NCBI GenBank assembly: GCA_000716465.1
Contig: JNWL01000012.1
Span: 1-64,000 of the forward strand
Origin: Streptomyces bikiniensis
GTDB taxonomy: Bacteria; Actinomycetota; Actinomycetes; Streptomycetales; Streptomycetaceae
Reading direction: 5' to 3'
Length of the DNA stretch: 64,000 nt
The notes beneath the pieces were generated by a model that was given only the letters and a program-made list of their open reading frames with translations, had not been told where the DNA came from and did not search any database. Every line of letters starts with the position of its first letter. Positions within the stretch are counted from its first letter, which is position 1. Made by a program: the position numbers and the translations under genes. Of the stretch, positions 15,764 through 25,799 are shown piece by piece.

Positions 15764-16758
15764 CAGCGCAGCTCCACCTTCTTCTGCTGGGCGCCGCCGA
15801 GGAGTGCGGCGCCCAGCGGCGTCAGGGTGTGCAGGACCGCGTTGCCGTGGCGCAGGGTCGCGATGAGCCCGGCCTCGCGCAGGACGCCCGCGTGCTGGCT
15901 GGCCGAGGCGAGCGACACCCCGGCGCGGCGGGCGAGTTCGCTGGTCGTGCCGCCGTCCCCGATGGCGTGCAGCACCGCCGAGCGGGTCTGGCCGACGAGC
16001 TTGGCGAGCGAGGAGCCGCCCGGCGCGCGGACGGTCGGCGCCTCGCCGTGGGTGACGGGGTAGACGAGGACCGGCGGCAGCGCGGGGTCGCGCAGCACGA
16101 CCGGGGTCCCCCGGCAGAAGTACGAGGGCTGGAGCAGCAGCCCCCGCCCGTCGAGGTGCACGTCCCGGTCCACCGGGTAGTCGGCCTCCAGGACGGGCGC
16201 GCGCCAGCGCAGCATCGGCGGCAGCGAGGCGAGCAGTTCCTCGGCGCCGCCGTCCAGGAGGGCCCGGCCGCGGCGGGCCCGGTCGGCCTCGACGCGGGCC
16301 CGGATGTGCGGCCAGTACGGCTCGACGACGGCCCGGTGGTAGCCGCGCAGGGCCCCCAGGAGCCGGTCGAAGGGCTCCGCTCCCCCGTCGGCGAGGGCGC
16401 GCAGCGAGTGGGGCACGGTCCGTCCGCCGGAGCGGTCGGCGGCGAGCAGCGAGAGCTCCCCGCGCAGCCGGCCCGGGTCGGTCGCGCGGATCGCCTGCAG
16501 GCCCTCGTCCAGGCCGTTGACGCCCTCGGCGGGCGTCAGGAAGTCGGGGAAATAGCCCCTGCTGGGGACGAGGGCGGCGAGGAGCCGGGTCTCACCGCCG
16601 AGCCGCGTCCGGACCTCGGAGCGCCATTCTCCGTAGACGACGGGGCCGCGCCGGTCCCTTAAACGGTGAAAGCTCAGAATCGTTTCCCACAGAACATCCG
16701 GCCGGGCCGCCGTCCGCACCCCCGCCAAGTCGTTTCCGGTGAAATGAATCCGCAGCAT
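15733..16758 (-). CDS. ArsR-type winged-helix transcriptional regulator (DUF5937-like)
   Basis: The 341-residue protein has a long N-terminal ligand-type domain and a C-terminal ArsR-like winged helix (about residues 255-330). The latter contains LVGQTRSAVLHAIGDGGTTS, then ARRAGVSLASASQHAGVLRE. This architecture is common in Streptomyces. The frame opens at 16815, but the ATG at 16758 (MLRIHFTGND) has GGTGGGGA upstream and begins the conserved domain. The gene overlaps the convergent PhoX-like gene by 31 bp at the 3' ends, so one could affect the other through antisense transcription. Confidence 0.8.
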   Translation of the reverse strand: MLRIHFTGNDLAGVRTAARPDVLWETILSFHRLRDRRGPVVYGEWRSEVRTRLGGETRLLAALVPSRGYFPDFLTPAEGVNGLDEGLQAIRATDPGRLRGELSLLAADRSGGRTVPHSLRALADGGAEPFDRLLGALRGYHRAVVEPYWPHIRARVEADRARRGRALLDGGAEELLASLPPMLRWRAPVLEADYPVDRDVHLDGRGLLLQPSYFCRGTPVVLRDPALPPVLVYPVTHGEAPTVRAPGGSSLAKLVGQTRSAVLHAIGDGGTTSELARRAGVSLASASQHAGVLREAGLIATLRHGNAVLHTLTPLGAALLGGAQQKKVELRCYARNGPVTS

Positions 16759-17001
16759 GAGGTCCCCACCTGTGCACTCGCAACCACCCCCGACGACGAG
16801 TATGCACAGCATCACTGCACGTTACCAGGGTGTTTCAGCCACAGTTGAAAAGCATCGCGGCGAACGAGGCGGAACCGAAAAGCTGTACGGGTCGGGCAGG
16901 AAACCTTCTGGACCGAGGTGACGTGGTGAAGACCGTGGGGGGCTTTGCCCGTCCGGCGGCGGTCGGCGAGGGTTGCGGCTCACCTGCCCGGCATCGGTAA
17001 A

Positions 17002-17039
17002 GGGCGCGGCCCCCGGGTGGGGATCCGGGGGCCGCGCCC
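17002..17039. terminator. Strong hairpin, probable terminator
   Basis: There is a perfect 15-bp inverted repeat: GGGCGCGGCCCCCGG at 17002-17016 and its complement at 17025-17039, with an 8-nt loop. It lies in the gap between the ArsR-type gene and ppdK. No T-tract is seen on either side, as is usual in Streptomyces. Confidence 0.7.
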
Positions 17040-17167
17040 GCCCCGCCCTTTGCGGCGCGGAAACAGAAAAGTTCAACGGCGAATAATTCAAACGGCCGTA
17101 ATTGAACACGAATCCACATCCGAACGACGGCCCGGCGAAATGAGCGGCCGCCCCCCGGGAGAAACAC
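17040..17167. other. Relatively AT-rich segment between two terminators
   Basis: This 128-bp stretch is much poorer in GC than its surroundings. It carries three similar half-sites: GTTCAACGG (about 17073), ATTCAAACGG (about 17087) and, inverted, GTTCAATTACGG (about 17093-17104). No convincing ORF or ribosome site is present on either strand. Being bracketed by two perfect hairpins, it could encode a small RNA or hold a regulator site. Nothing else is visible between 16759 and 17391 apart from the listed hairpins. Confidence 0.4.
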
Positions 17168-17207
17168 GACGGGACGGACACCTCCGCACAAAGGTGTCCG
17201 TCCCGTC
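17168..17207. terminator. Strong hairpin, probable terminator downstream of ppdK
   Basis: There is a perfect 16-bp stem: GACGGGACGGACACCT at 17168-17183 pairs with AGGTGTCCGTCCCGTC at 17192-17207 across an 8-nt loop. It is 185 bp past the ppdK stop and is symmetric, so it could act on either strand. Confidence 0.8.
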
Positions 17208-17270
17208 CCTGTGAATCCGGAGCCGCCGCCCGCCGGTGAGGGTGGTGAAGTGGACCGGCGACGGCCCCGG

Positions 17271-17342
17271 GGGTTCGGTGAACCCGCTGCTGAACGGGGG
17301 TTCAGCAGGAGTTCGGGCCCGTTCCTGAACCGGGGTTCAGGA
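17271..17342. terminator. Three successive short hairpins after ppdK
   Basis: The stems are GGGTTC/GAACCC (17271-17285), CTGCTGAAC/GTTCAGCAG (17287-17308) and TCCTGAAC/GTTCAGGA (17323-17342). The last two have 4-nt loops and share a GAAC-N4-GTTC core. They lie 50 to 120 nt past the ppdK stop and probably protect or terminate its mRNA. Confidence 0.6.
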
Positions 17343-17391
17343 GTGGCCGGGCCTCCGGCCGGACCGGAGCCCGGCGGAGGCCCGTACCGCC

Positions 17392-20103
<2,712 letters not shown>

Positions 20104-20343
20104 GGGCCACGACTCCTCGACGACTCGGTTGGCTGCCCTGACGGCGAGGAACATACCCAGATCGAAGGCTTCTAGGGAGGTACGCCTAGCGGTCAGCTGG
20201 TCTTAACCACCCGTCCGCCAGCGCTTCGAAAGTAACCGAGCGGTAGCTTCCGCTTTCAGGGCCCGAAGACGCGATGACTCAAAACAGAGGTAAGCCGCTC
20301 AGGTGAGCGATCATCGCGACTTTTGCGTTCAACTCCTGAACAC

Positions 20344-20371
20344 AAAAAGGGTGGCACCGGGTGCCACCCTT
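20344..20371 (-). terminator. Rho-independent terminator of the dus gene
   Basis: AAGGGTGGCAC (20347-20357) and GTGCCACCCTT (20361-20371) form an 11-bp stem with a 3-nt loop. On the minus strand it is followed by TTTTTG, a true U-tract, which is unusual for this genome. It lies about 90 bp past the dus stop. The rest of 20104-20458 contains only a 14-bp palindrome TGCTCATGTGAGCA (20396-20409). Confidence 0.9.
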
Positions 20372-20458
20372 CAGGCGGTGCAGTCGCCCGTAACCTGCTC
20401 ATGTGAGCACCTACCCCCTCAAGGGTGGCGAGGATCACTCCCCGGGAAAGGCCGGATC

Positions 20459-21595
20459 TCAGCCGCCGGACGTGTCCAGCTCGGCGTCCTCGCTCACGCC
20501 GGAGCAGTCGTACGGGTCCTTCAACCAGCCGTCCGGCAGGACGACTCGGTTGTTTCCGGACGTACGGCCCCGAGGGCCGTCCGCGCCGACGGGCCACGGC
20601 TGGTCCAGGTCGAGCTCGCTCAACTGAGCGCGCAGCTCGTCCAGGGACGAGGTGATCGCCAGCTTCTTACGCATCTCCGAACCGACCGCGAAGCCCTTCA
20701 GGTACCAGGCCACGTGCTTGCGGAAGTCGATGACACCGCGTGCCTCGTCCCCGAGCCACTCGCCGAGCAGCCGGGCGTGGCGCACCATCGCGTCCGCGAC
20801 CTCCCGCAGCCCCGGCTGCGCGTACGAACCCGTGCCCTCGAAGCCCGCCACGAGGTCCCCGAAGAGCCACGGGCGGCCCAGGCAGCCGCGTCCGACCACC
20901 ACTCCGTCACAGCCGGTCTCGCGCATCATCCGCAGGGCGTCGTCGGCCGACCAGATGTCGCCGTTGCCGAGGACCGGGATCTCCGGCACGTGCTCCTTGA
21001 GGCGCGCGATGGCGTCCCAGTCGGCCGTGCCGCCGTAGTGCTGGGCCGCCGTCCGCCCGTGCAGGGCGATCGCCGTGACGCCCTCCTCGACCGCGATCCG
21101 GCCCGCGTCCAGGAAGGTGATGTGGTCGTCGTCGATGCCCTTGCGCATCTTCATCGTGACCGGCAGGTCGCCCGCGTTGGTCACGGCCTCGTGCAGGATC
21201 GCCCGCAGCAGCGGCCGCTTGTAGGGCAGGGCCGAGCCGCCGCCCTTCCGGGTCACCTTGGGGACCGGGCAGCCGAAGTTCAGGTCGATGTGGTCGGCCA
21301 GGTCCTCGTCCACGATCATCCGCACGGCCTTGCCGACCGTCACCGGGTCCACTCCGTACAGCTGGATCGAGCGCGGCTTCTCCGTCGCGTCGAACCGGAT
21401 GAGCTGCATCGTCTTCTCGTTGCGCTCGACCAGGGCGCGCGTCGTGATCATCTCGCTCACAAACAGCCCCTTGCCGCCGGAGTACTCGCGGCAGAGGGTG
21501 CGGAAGGGGGCGTTGGTGATGCCGGCCATGGGGGCGAGCACCACCGGCGGCTGCACGATGTGCGGCCCGATGGCGAGGGGGGTGAACGCGGTCAT
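20459..21595 (-). CDS. dusB: tRNA-dihydrouridine synthase
   Basis: The 378-residue FMN enzyme reduces uridines in tRNA D-loops. It begins PPVVLAPMAGITNAPFRTLC and has the active-site Cys in LNFGCPVPKV near residue 107, followed by KGGGSAL. The FMN-binding segments IALHGRTAAQHYGG and VVVGRGCLGRPWLF are also present. The ATG at 21595 opens the conserved core; the frame extends upstream without a family match. The C-terminal part carries the helical RNA-binding domain. The B subtype is assumed from other actinobacteria. Confidence 0.92.
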   Translation of the reverse strand: MTAFTPLAIGPHIVQPPVVLAPMAGITNAPFRTLCREYSGGKGLFVSEMITTRALVERNEKTMQLIRFDATEKPRSIQLYGVDPVTVGKAVRMIVDEDLADHIDLNFGCPVPKVTRKGGGSALPYKRPLLRAILHEAVTNAGDLPVTMKMRKGIDDDHITFLDAGRIAVEEGVTAIALHGRTAAQHYGGTADWDAIARLKEHVPEIPVLGNGDIWSADDALRMMRETGCDGVVVGRGCLGRPWLFGDLVAGFEGTGSYAQPGLREVADAMVRHARLLGEWLGDEARGVIDFRKHVAWYLKGFAVGSEMRKKLAITSSLDELRAQLSELDLDQPWPVGADGPRGRTSGNNRVVLPDGWLKDPYDCSGVSEDAELDTSGG

Positions 21596-21657
21596 CCGCC
21601 CATTGTCGCGCACGGCGGCGGTCACGGGTCGGCCGTACGGCCCGAACATGCCCGACC

Positions 21658-21951
21658 TCACATCCGGGCGGCGTCCTGCGGGGGTACGGGCGGCGGCGGC
21701 CGCCGCCCGTACCCCTGTGCGCCTTCCGGTCCCCGCCACCAGCGGACGGGGGCGGTCCTCGGGTCGTCGAAGACGGCGTCGCCCCGGCCGGTCCGGAGCT
21801 TCAGCGTGCCGTCGGCGTCCCGGGCGGGGATGTCCGCCCTCCCGTCCCCGACGACGGTCTCGGTGGAGGTCCAGTTCCGGACGGCGGGCTTCTTCGGCTG
21901 GAAGGTGCCGTCCGGTCCGCGGATCCACACCATGAGATCGCCGGAATCCAC
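21658..21951 (-). CDS. Small hypothetical protein
   Basis: The frame encodes 97 residues from a GTG at 21951 with GGGAGGAAGG about 6 nt upstream. The composition is mixed, with six Trp/Tyr, a central RADIPARDADGTLKLRTGRG stretch and a Pro-rich tail. It looks like a small soluble beta-rich protein with no signal or membrane segment. I do not recognise a family. The upstream terminator of the DUF6243 gene lies only 23 bp before its start, so it probably has its own promoter or is transcribed by readthrough. Confidence 0.6.
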   Translation of the reverse strand: MDSGDLMVWIRGPDGTFQPKKPAVRNWTSTETVVGDGRADIPARDADGTLKLRTGRGDAVFDDPRTAPVRWWRGPEGAQGYGRRPPPPVPPQDAARM

Positions 21952-21973
21952 GGCCGCCTTCCTCCCGACCGCG

Positions 21974-22007
21974 AAAAGGGCCCGGGCGGGGAACGCCTCG
22001 GGCCCTT
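21974..22007 (-). terminator. Terminator of the DUF6243 gene
   Basis: AAGGGCCCG (21976-21984) pairs with CGGGCCCTT (21999-22007) across a 14-nt loop. On the minus strand it is followed by TTTTCG. It is 17 bp past the stop of the small gene at 22024. Confidence 0.75.
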
Positions 22008-22023
22008 CGTCGTGCGGTGCCGG

Positions 22024-22245
22024 TTACTCCCGGCCGGTACCGGTCGTATCGGCGCTCCCGGCGCCCTCCGTGCCGCTCGCGGCTTCCTGCGCGCGCTCGC
22101 GCATCTTCCTCAGGAGTTCCTGCTTCTGGTCGGCGGCCGTGCGCCGGTCGGCGGCGCGGCTCCGGGTGGTGGCCTGCTGGTCGGCGCGGGACAGCTTCTT
22201 GCGCTGTCCGCCGACGCCGAGGAGGTTGTTGCGGCTCTTCGCCAC
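22024..22245 (-). CDS. DUF6243 family small protein
   Basis: The 73-residue, highly charged protein starts MAKSRNNLLGVGGQRKKLSR and continues as a predicted helix rich in Arg, Gln, Ala and Glu. This is the pattern of the Streptomyces DUF6243 family, for which I know no function. The basic N-terminus and amphipathic helix would suit nucleic-acid or ribosome association, but that is only a guess. The GTG has GGGAG upstream. A good minus-strand promoter (TTGACA-17-CAATAT) lies about 160 bp upstream within the aldo/keto reductase operator. Confidence 0.8.
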   Translation of the reverse strand: MAKSRNNLLGVGGQRKKLSRADQQATTRSRAADRRTAADQKQELLRKMRERAQEAASGTEGAGSADTTGTGRE

Positions 22246-22406
22246 GGGGTTCTCCCGTCGTTCGGTGAGGTGGTCGGTGGTCGCGGGCCCGGTCAGCCCC
22301 GGCGCTGGGCGCTCACTCGTAGATCTGGAAGAACGAAGACATGCCGGGGACGCTACCCCGGCCGCTCCCCGGAGGCACCCGGTTTTCCCCGCACCACTCC
22401 AAGGAA

Positions 22407-22441
22407 TGACAGATATTGAAATCTGTCATCGCCCATGTCAA
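22407..22441. promoter_or_regulatory. Palindromic operator and divergent promoter before the aldo/keto reductase gene
   Basis: TGACAGAT (22407-22414) and ATCTGTCA (22421-22428) form a perfect 8-bp inverted repeat around ATTGAA. On the minus strand TTGACA (22441-22436) and CAATAT (22418-22413) are exactly 17 bp apart, a near-consensus promoter in which the palindrome covers the -10. The site lies 23 bp before the aldo/keto reductase ATG. A likely binder is the TetR protein encoded after the reductase, by context only. Confidence 0.7.
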
Positions 22442-22450
22442 GGTTGAACC

Positions 22451-23509
22451 ATGACCACGACACCGAGCACCACCCCCGCCCCCGACCGCATCCCCACCCG
22501 CCGGCTGGGCGCCGCCGGCCCCCGGGTCTCCGTCCTCGGCCTCGGCTGCATGGGCATGTCCGCGCTGTACGGCGAGAGCGACCGCGCCGAGTCGATCGCG
22601 ACGATCCACGCCGCCCTGGACGCCGGGGTGACCCTCCTCGACACCGGCGACTTCTACGGGATGGGGCACAACGAACTGCTGATCGCCGAGGCGCTGCGGA
22701 CCGCGCCCGCCGGCGCCCGCGAGCGGGCCCTCACCAGCGTGAAGTTCGGCGCGCTCCGCACCGTCGAGGGCGATTTCACCGGGTACGACGGGCGGCCGGC
22801 CGCCGTGAAGAACTTCGCGGCGTACTCGCTCCAGCGCCTGGGCGCCGACCACATCGACGTCTACCGGATCGCCCGCGTCGACCCGGACGTGCCGATCGAG
22901 GAGACCGTCGGCGCCATCGCCGAGCTGGTCGAGGCGGGACACGTGCGGCACGTCGGGCTCTCCGAGGTCGGCGCGGACACCCTGCGTCGGGCGGCGGCCG
23001 TCACCCCGATCTCGGACCTCCAGATCGAGTACTCGCTGATCTCCCGGTCCATCGAGGAGAAGATCCTGCCGACCGCCCGCGAGCTGGGCATCGGGATCAC
23101 GGCGTACGGCGTGCTCTCGCGCGGCCTGATCAGCGGCCACTTCACCCGGGACCGGGAGCTGGCGCCGGGCGACTTCCGGGGCATGAGCCCGCGCTTCCAG
23201 GGCGAGAACCTCCGGCGGAACCTGGACCTGGTGGACCGGCTGCGGGCGCTCGCGGAGGCGAAGGGCGCCTCCGTCGCGCAGATCGCCGTCGCCTGGGTCC
23301 TGGCCCAGGGCGAGCGGCGGGGCGCGGACGTCGTGCCGCTGGTCGGCGCCCGGCGCCGGGACCGGCTCGCGGAGGCGCTGGGCGCCCTGGACGTCGTGCT
23401 CGACGATGCCGACCTGGCCGCGATCGAGGAGGCCGTCCCGGCGGGCGCGGCGGCCGGCGAGCGGTATCCGGCGGCGCAGATGGCCCACCTGGACAGCGAG
23501 CGGTCGTGA
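22451..23509 (+). CDS. Aldo/keto reductase
   Basis: The 352-residue NADPH-dependent (beta/alpha)8 oxidoreductase has a typical start (RRLGAAGPRVSVLGLGCMGM), then LLDTGDFYG with the catalytic Asp and Tyr, and TSVKFG with the Lys. The catalytic His position reads DVYRIARVDPDVP, so His is replaced by Ala in the usual xHR motif. The C-terminal cofactor-binding part (VVPLVGARRRDRL) is intact. It is 37 bp upstream of a TetR gene in the same direction, probably one operon, with a palindromic operator before it. The substrate is unknown. Confidence 0.9.
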   Translation: MTTTPSTTPAPDRIPTRRLGAAGPRVSVLGLGCMGMSALYGESDRAESIATIHAALDAGVTLLDTGDFYGMGHNELLIAEALRTAPAGARERALTSVKFGALRTVEGDFTGYDGRPAAVKNFAAYSLQRLGADHIDVYRIARVDPDVPIEETVGAIAELVEAGHVRHVGLSEVGADTLRRAAAVTPISDLQIEYSLISRSIEEKILPTARELGIGITAYGVLSRGLISGHFTRDRELAPGDFRGMSPRFQGENLRRNLDLVDRLRALAEAKGASVAQIAVAWVLAQGERRGADVVPLVGARRRDRLAEALGALDVVLDDADLAAIEEAVPAGAAAGERYPAAQMAHLDSERS

Positions 23510-23546
23510 GCGCCGACGGCCCCCGGCCGCCGGGTACTGTCCTTCC

Positions 23547-24134
23547 ATGGCCGCCACCGAGACCCTGACCGCAGAGCGCATCCTCGAAGCCACCGAGGAG
23601 GTGCTGCGGCGCTACGGCCCGGCGAAGGCGACCGTGGTGGACGTGGCCCGGGTCCTCGGCGTCAGCCACGGCAGCGTCTACCGCCACTTCCGCACCAAGG
23701 CGGCGCTGCGCGAGGCGGTGACCGAGCGGTGGCTCTCGCGCACCGAGACCGCCCTCGCCGAGCTGACCGCGGCCCCGGACCGGCCGGCGCCGGAGAAGCT
23801 CCACGCCTGGTTCGCCCACCTCTTCGAGGCCAAGCGGCACAAGGCGGGCGACGACCCCGAGCTGTTCGCCACGTACAACGTGCTGATCGACGAGAACAGC
23901 GGAGTGGTCGAGCAGCACATCGGCGTCCTGATCGACCAGGTGCGGTCGATCGTGGCGGAGGGCGCCCGGGAGGCCGAGTTCACCGCCCCCGATCCGGACG
24001 CGACCGCCCGCGCCCTCTTCGACGCGACCTCCCGCTTCCACGACCCGGCCTACGCGCCGGAGTGGCGGCGCCCCACGATCGAGACCGAGTTCGAGGCCGT
24101 GGTGGGACTGCTCCTGCGCGGCCTGCGCGCCTGA
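23547..24134 (+). CDS. TetR family regulator
   Basis: The 195-residue regulator has a helix-turn-helix in residues 10-55 (VVDVARVLGVSHGSVYRHFRTK) and a C-terminal ligand domain with HAWFAHLFEAKRHKAGDDPE, as in the YvdT/SCO-type TetR_C group. The ATG at 23547 gives a normal length; the frame extends upstream into the reductase gene. It probably represses the operon it belongs to through the palindrome at 22407. It ends 95 bp before the convergent glyS gene, with a shared terminator between. Confidence 0.9.
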   Translation: MAATETLTAERILEATEEVLRRYGPAKATVVDVARVLGVSHGSVYRHFRTKAALREAVTERWLSRTETALAELTAAPDRPAPEKLHAWFAHLFEAKRHKAGDDPELFATYNVLIDENSGVVEQHIGVLIDQVRSIVAEGAREAEFTAPDPDATARALFDATSRFHDPAYAPEWRRPTIETEFEAVVGLLLRGLRA

Positions 24135-24159
24135 CGCCCGGCGGGTTCCGTACGACAGG

Positions 24160-24196
24160 GAAGCCCCCGGCTCCGTGGTCCGGAACCGGGGGCTTC
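24160..24196. terminator. Bidirectional terminator between tetR and glyS
   Basis: GAAGCCCCCGG (24160-24170) pairs with CCGGGGGCTTC (24186-24196). The loop can pair further. It serves the convergent TetR and glyS genes. Confidence 0.85.
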
Positions 24197-24228
24197 GCCG
24201 TACTGCCGTATGACAGAGGTGCCGCGAC

Positions 24229-25611
24229 TCAGCAGCCGAGGAGGCGGCTGCCCAGGTAGCCCTGGATCTGGTCGAGGGAGACGCGCTCCTGCTTCATGGT
24301 GTCGCGCTCGCGCACGGTCACCGCGTTGTCCTCCAGGGTGTCGAAGTCGACGGTGATGCAGAACGGGGTGCCGATCTCGTCCTGGCGGCGGTAGCGGCGG
24401 CCGATGGCGCCGGCGTCGTCGAACTCGATGTTCCAGTTCTGGCGCAGGTCCGCCGCGAGGCCTTTGGCCTTCGGGGAGAGCTGCGCGTTGCGGGAGAGCG
24501 GCAGGACCGCGGCCTTGACCGGGGCCAGGCGGTGGTCGAGGCGCATGACGACGCGCTTCTCCATGACGCCCTTGGCGTTGGGGGCCTCGTCCTCGGTGTA
24601 CGCGTCGAGGAGGAAGGCCAGCATCGTGCGGCCGACACCGGCCGCCGGCTCGATGACGTACGGCGTGTAGCGCTCGTTGGACTCCTGGTCCAGGTAGGTC
24701 AGGCTGGCGCCGGAGGCCTTGGAGTGGGCGCTCAGGTCGTAGTCCGTGCGGTTGGCGACGCCCTCCAGCTCGCCCCACTCGCTGCCGCCGAAGGAGAAGC
24801 GGTACTCGATGTCGGCGGTGCGCTTGGAGTAGTGGGAGAGCTTCTCCTGCGGGTGCTCGAACCAGCGCATGTTCTCCTCGCGCAGGCCCAGGCCGGTGTA
24901 CCAGTTCCAGCGCTGCTGCATCCAGTACTCCTGCCACTCCTCGTCCTCGCCCGGCTTGACGAAGAACTCCATCTCCATCTGCTCGAACTCGCGGGTCCGG
25001 AAGATGAAGTTGCCCGGAGTGATCTCGTTCCGGAAGGACTTGCCCATCTGCGCGATGCCGAACGGGGGCTTCTTCCGCGCGGTCGTCTGCACCTGGGTGA
25101 AGTTGGTGAAGATGCCCTGGGCGGTCTCGGGACGCAGGTACGCGACGGAGCCGGAGTCCTGGGTCGGGCCGAGGTGGGTGGAGAGCAGGCCCGAGAAGTT
25201 CTTCGGCTCGGTGAAGGTGCCCTTGTTGCCGCAGTTGGGGCAGTTGAGGTCGGCGAGGCCGTTCTCGGGGAGACGGCCGTGCTTCTCCTCGTACGCCTCC
25301 TCCAGGTGGTCCGCGCGGAAGCGCTTGTGGCAGGAGGTGCATTCGGTCAGCGGGTCGGTGAAGGTGGCGACGTGACCGGACGCCTCCCAGACCTCGGTCG
25401 CCAGGATGACCGACGAGTCGATGCCGACGACGTCCTCGCGCGAGGTGACCATGTAACGCCACCACTGGCGCTTGATGTTCTCCTTGAGCTCGACGCCCAG
25501 GTGCCCGTAGTCCCAGGCGGCGCGCTGACCGCCGTAGATCTCACTGCAGGGGAAAACGAAGCCACGGCGCTTGCTCAGGCTGACGATGGTGTCGATCTTG
25601 TCGGCGGCCAC
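24229..25611 (-). CDS. glyS: Glycyl-tRNA synthetase
   Basis: The 460-residue class II synthetase is of the dimeric alpha2 type. Motif 1 is in the region after [16 protein letters not shown] zinc-binding insert has CTSC and CPNC pairs. Motif 2 is [19 protein letters not shown], and motif 3 is [10 protein letters not shown]. The frame opens at 25650, but the GTG at 25611 ([10 protein letters not shown]) with GAAGAGAG upstream gives the standard Streptomyces length. It is divergent from znuA. A weak promoter with a TAACCT -10 is possible about 40 bp upstream. Confidence 0.96.
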   Translation of the reverse strand: MAADKIDTIVSLSKRRGFVFPCSEIYGGQRAAWDYGHLGVELKENIKRQWWRYMVTSREDVVGIDSSVILATEVWEASGHVATFTDPLTECTSCHKRFRADHLEEAYEEKHGRLPENGLADLNCPNCGNKGTFTEPKNFSGLLSTHLGPTQDSGSVAYLRPETAQGIFTNFTQVQTTARKKPPFGIAQMGKSFRNEITPGNFIFRTREFEQMEMEFFVKPGEDEEWQEYWMQQRWNWYTGLGLREENMRWFEHPQEKLSHYSKRTADIEYRFSFGGSEWGELEGVANRTDYDLSAHSKASGASLTYLDQESNERYTPYVIEPAAGVGRTMLAFLLDAYTEDEAPNAKGVMEKRVVMRLDHRLAPVKAAVLPLSRNAQLSPKAKGLAADLRQNWNIEFDDAGAIGRRYRRQDEIGTPFCITVDFDTLEDNAVTVRERDTMKQERVSLDQIQGYLGSRLLGC

Positions 25612-25761
25612 GGTGCTCTCTTCATTACGACGACGAAGTGCGAATGCCACAGGTTACCGGCGCCCGTACCCTCCGCATCAAATCGGTTCCCGGTACGAAG
25701 GGGGTCGGGGCGTCGGGCGGCCGGGCGGGGCGTCGCGTGGGAAGGACCACATACACGGCAA

Positions 25762-25799
25762 TTGACAACCGTTTCCAATTTTGTTGAAAATGAGTGTCA
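25762..25799 (+). promoter_or_regulatory. Zur-regulated promoter of znuA
   Basis: TTGACA (25762-25767) is 18 bp from GAAAAT (25786-25791). TGAAAATGAGTGTCA at 25785-25799 matches the actinobacterial Zur box (TGAAAATGATTTTCA) at 13 of 15 positions and covers the -10 and the predicted start. Zinc-loaded Zur bound here would block transcription of the uptake genes. Confidence 0.88.

Noticed and set aside
16945..17214. 89-codon plus-strand ORF in the hairpin-rich gap before ppdK
   Set aside because: It passes through both perfect terminator stems, has no ribosome site and has an Arg/Pro-rich composition typical of non-coding frames.
17287..17342. LexA (SOS) boxes
   Set aside because: They sit after the ppdK stop, not in a promoter, and the flanks extend the pairing as RNA hairpins would.
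22313..22429. 38-codon minus-strand ORF (MTDFNICHSLEWCGENRV and on) before the DUF6243 gene
   Set aside because: Its start lies inside the palindrome, upstream of the transcript start predicted for that strand, and it has no ribosome site. Only the last nine codons look plausible, and they are noted as a finding.
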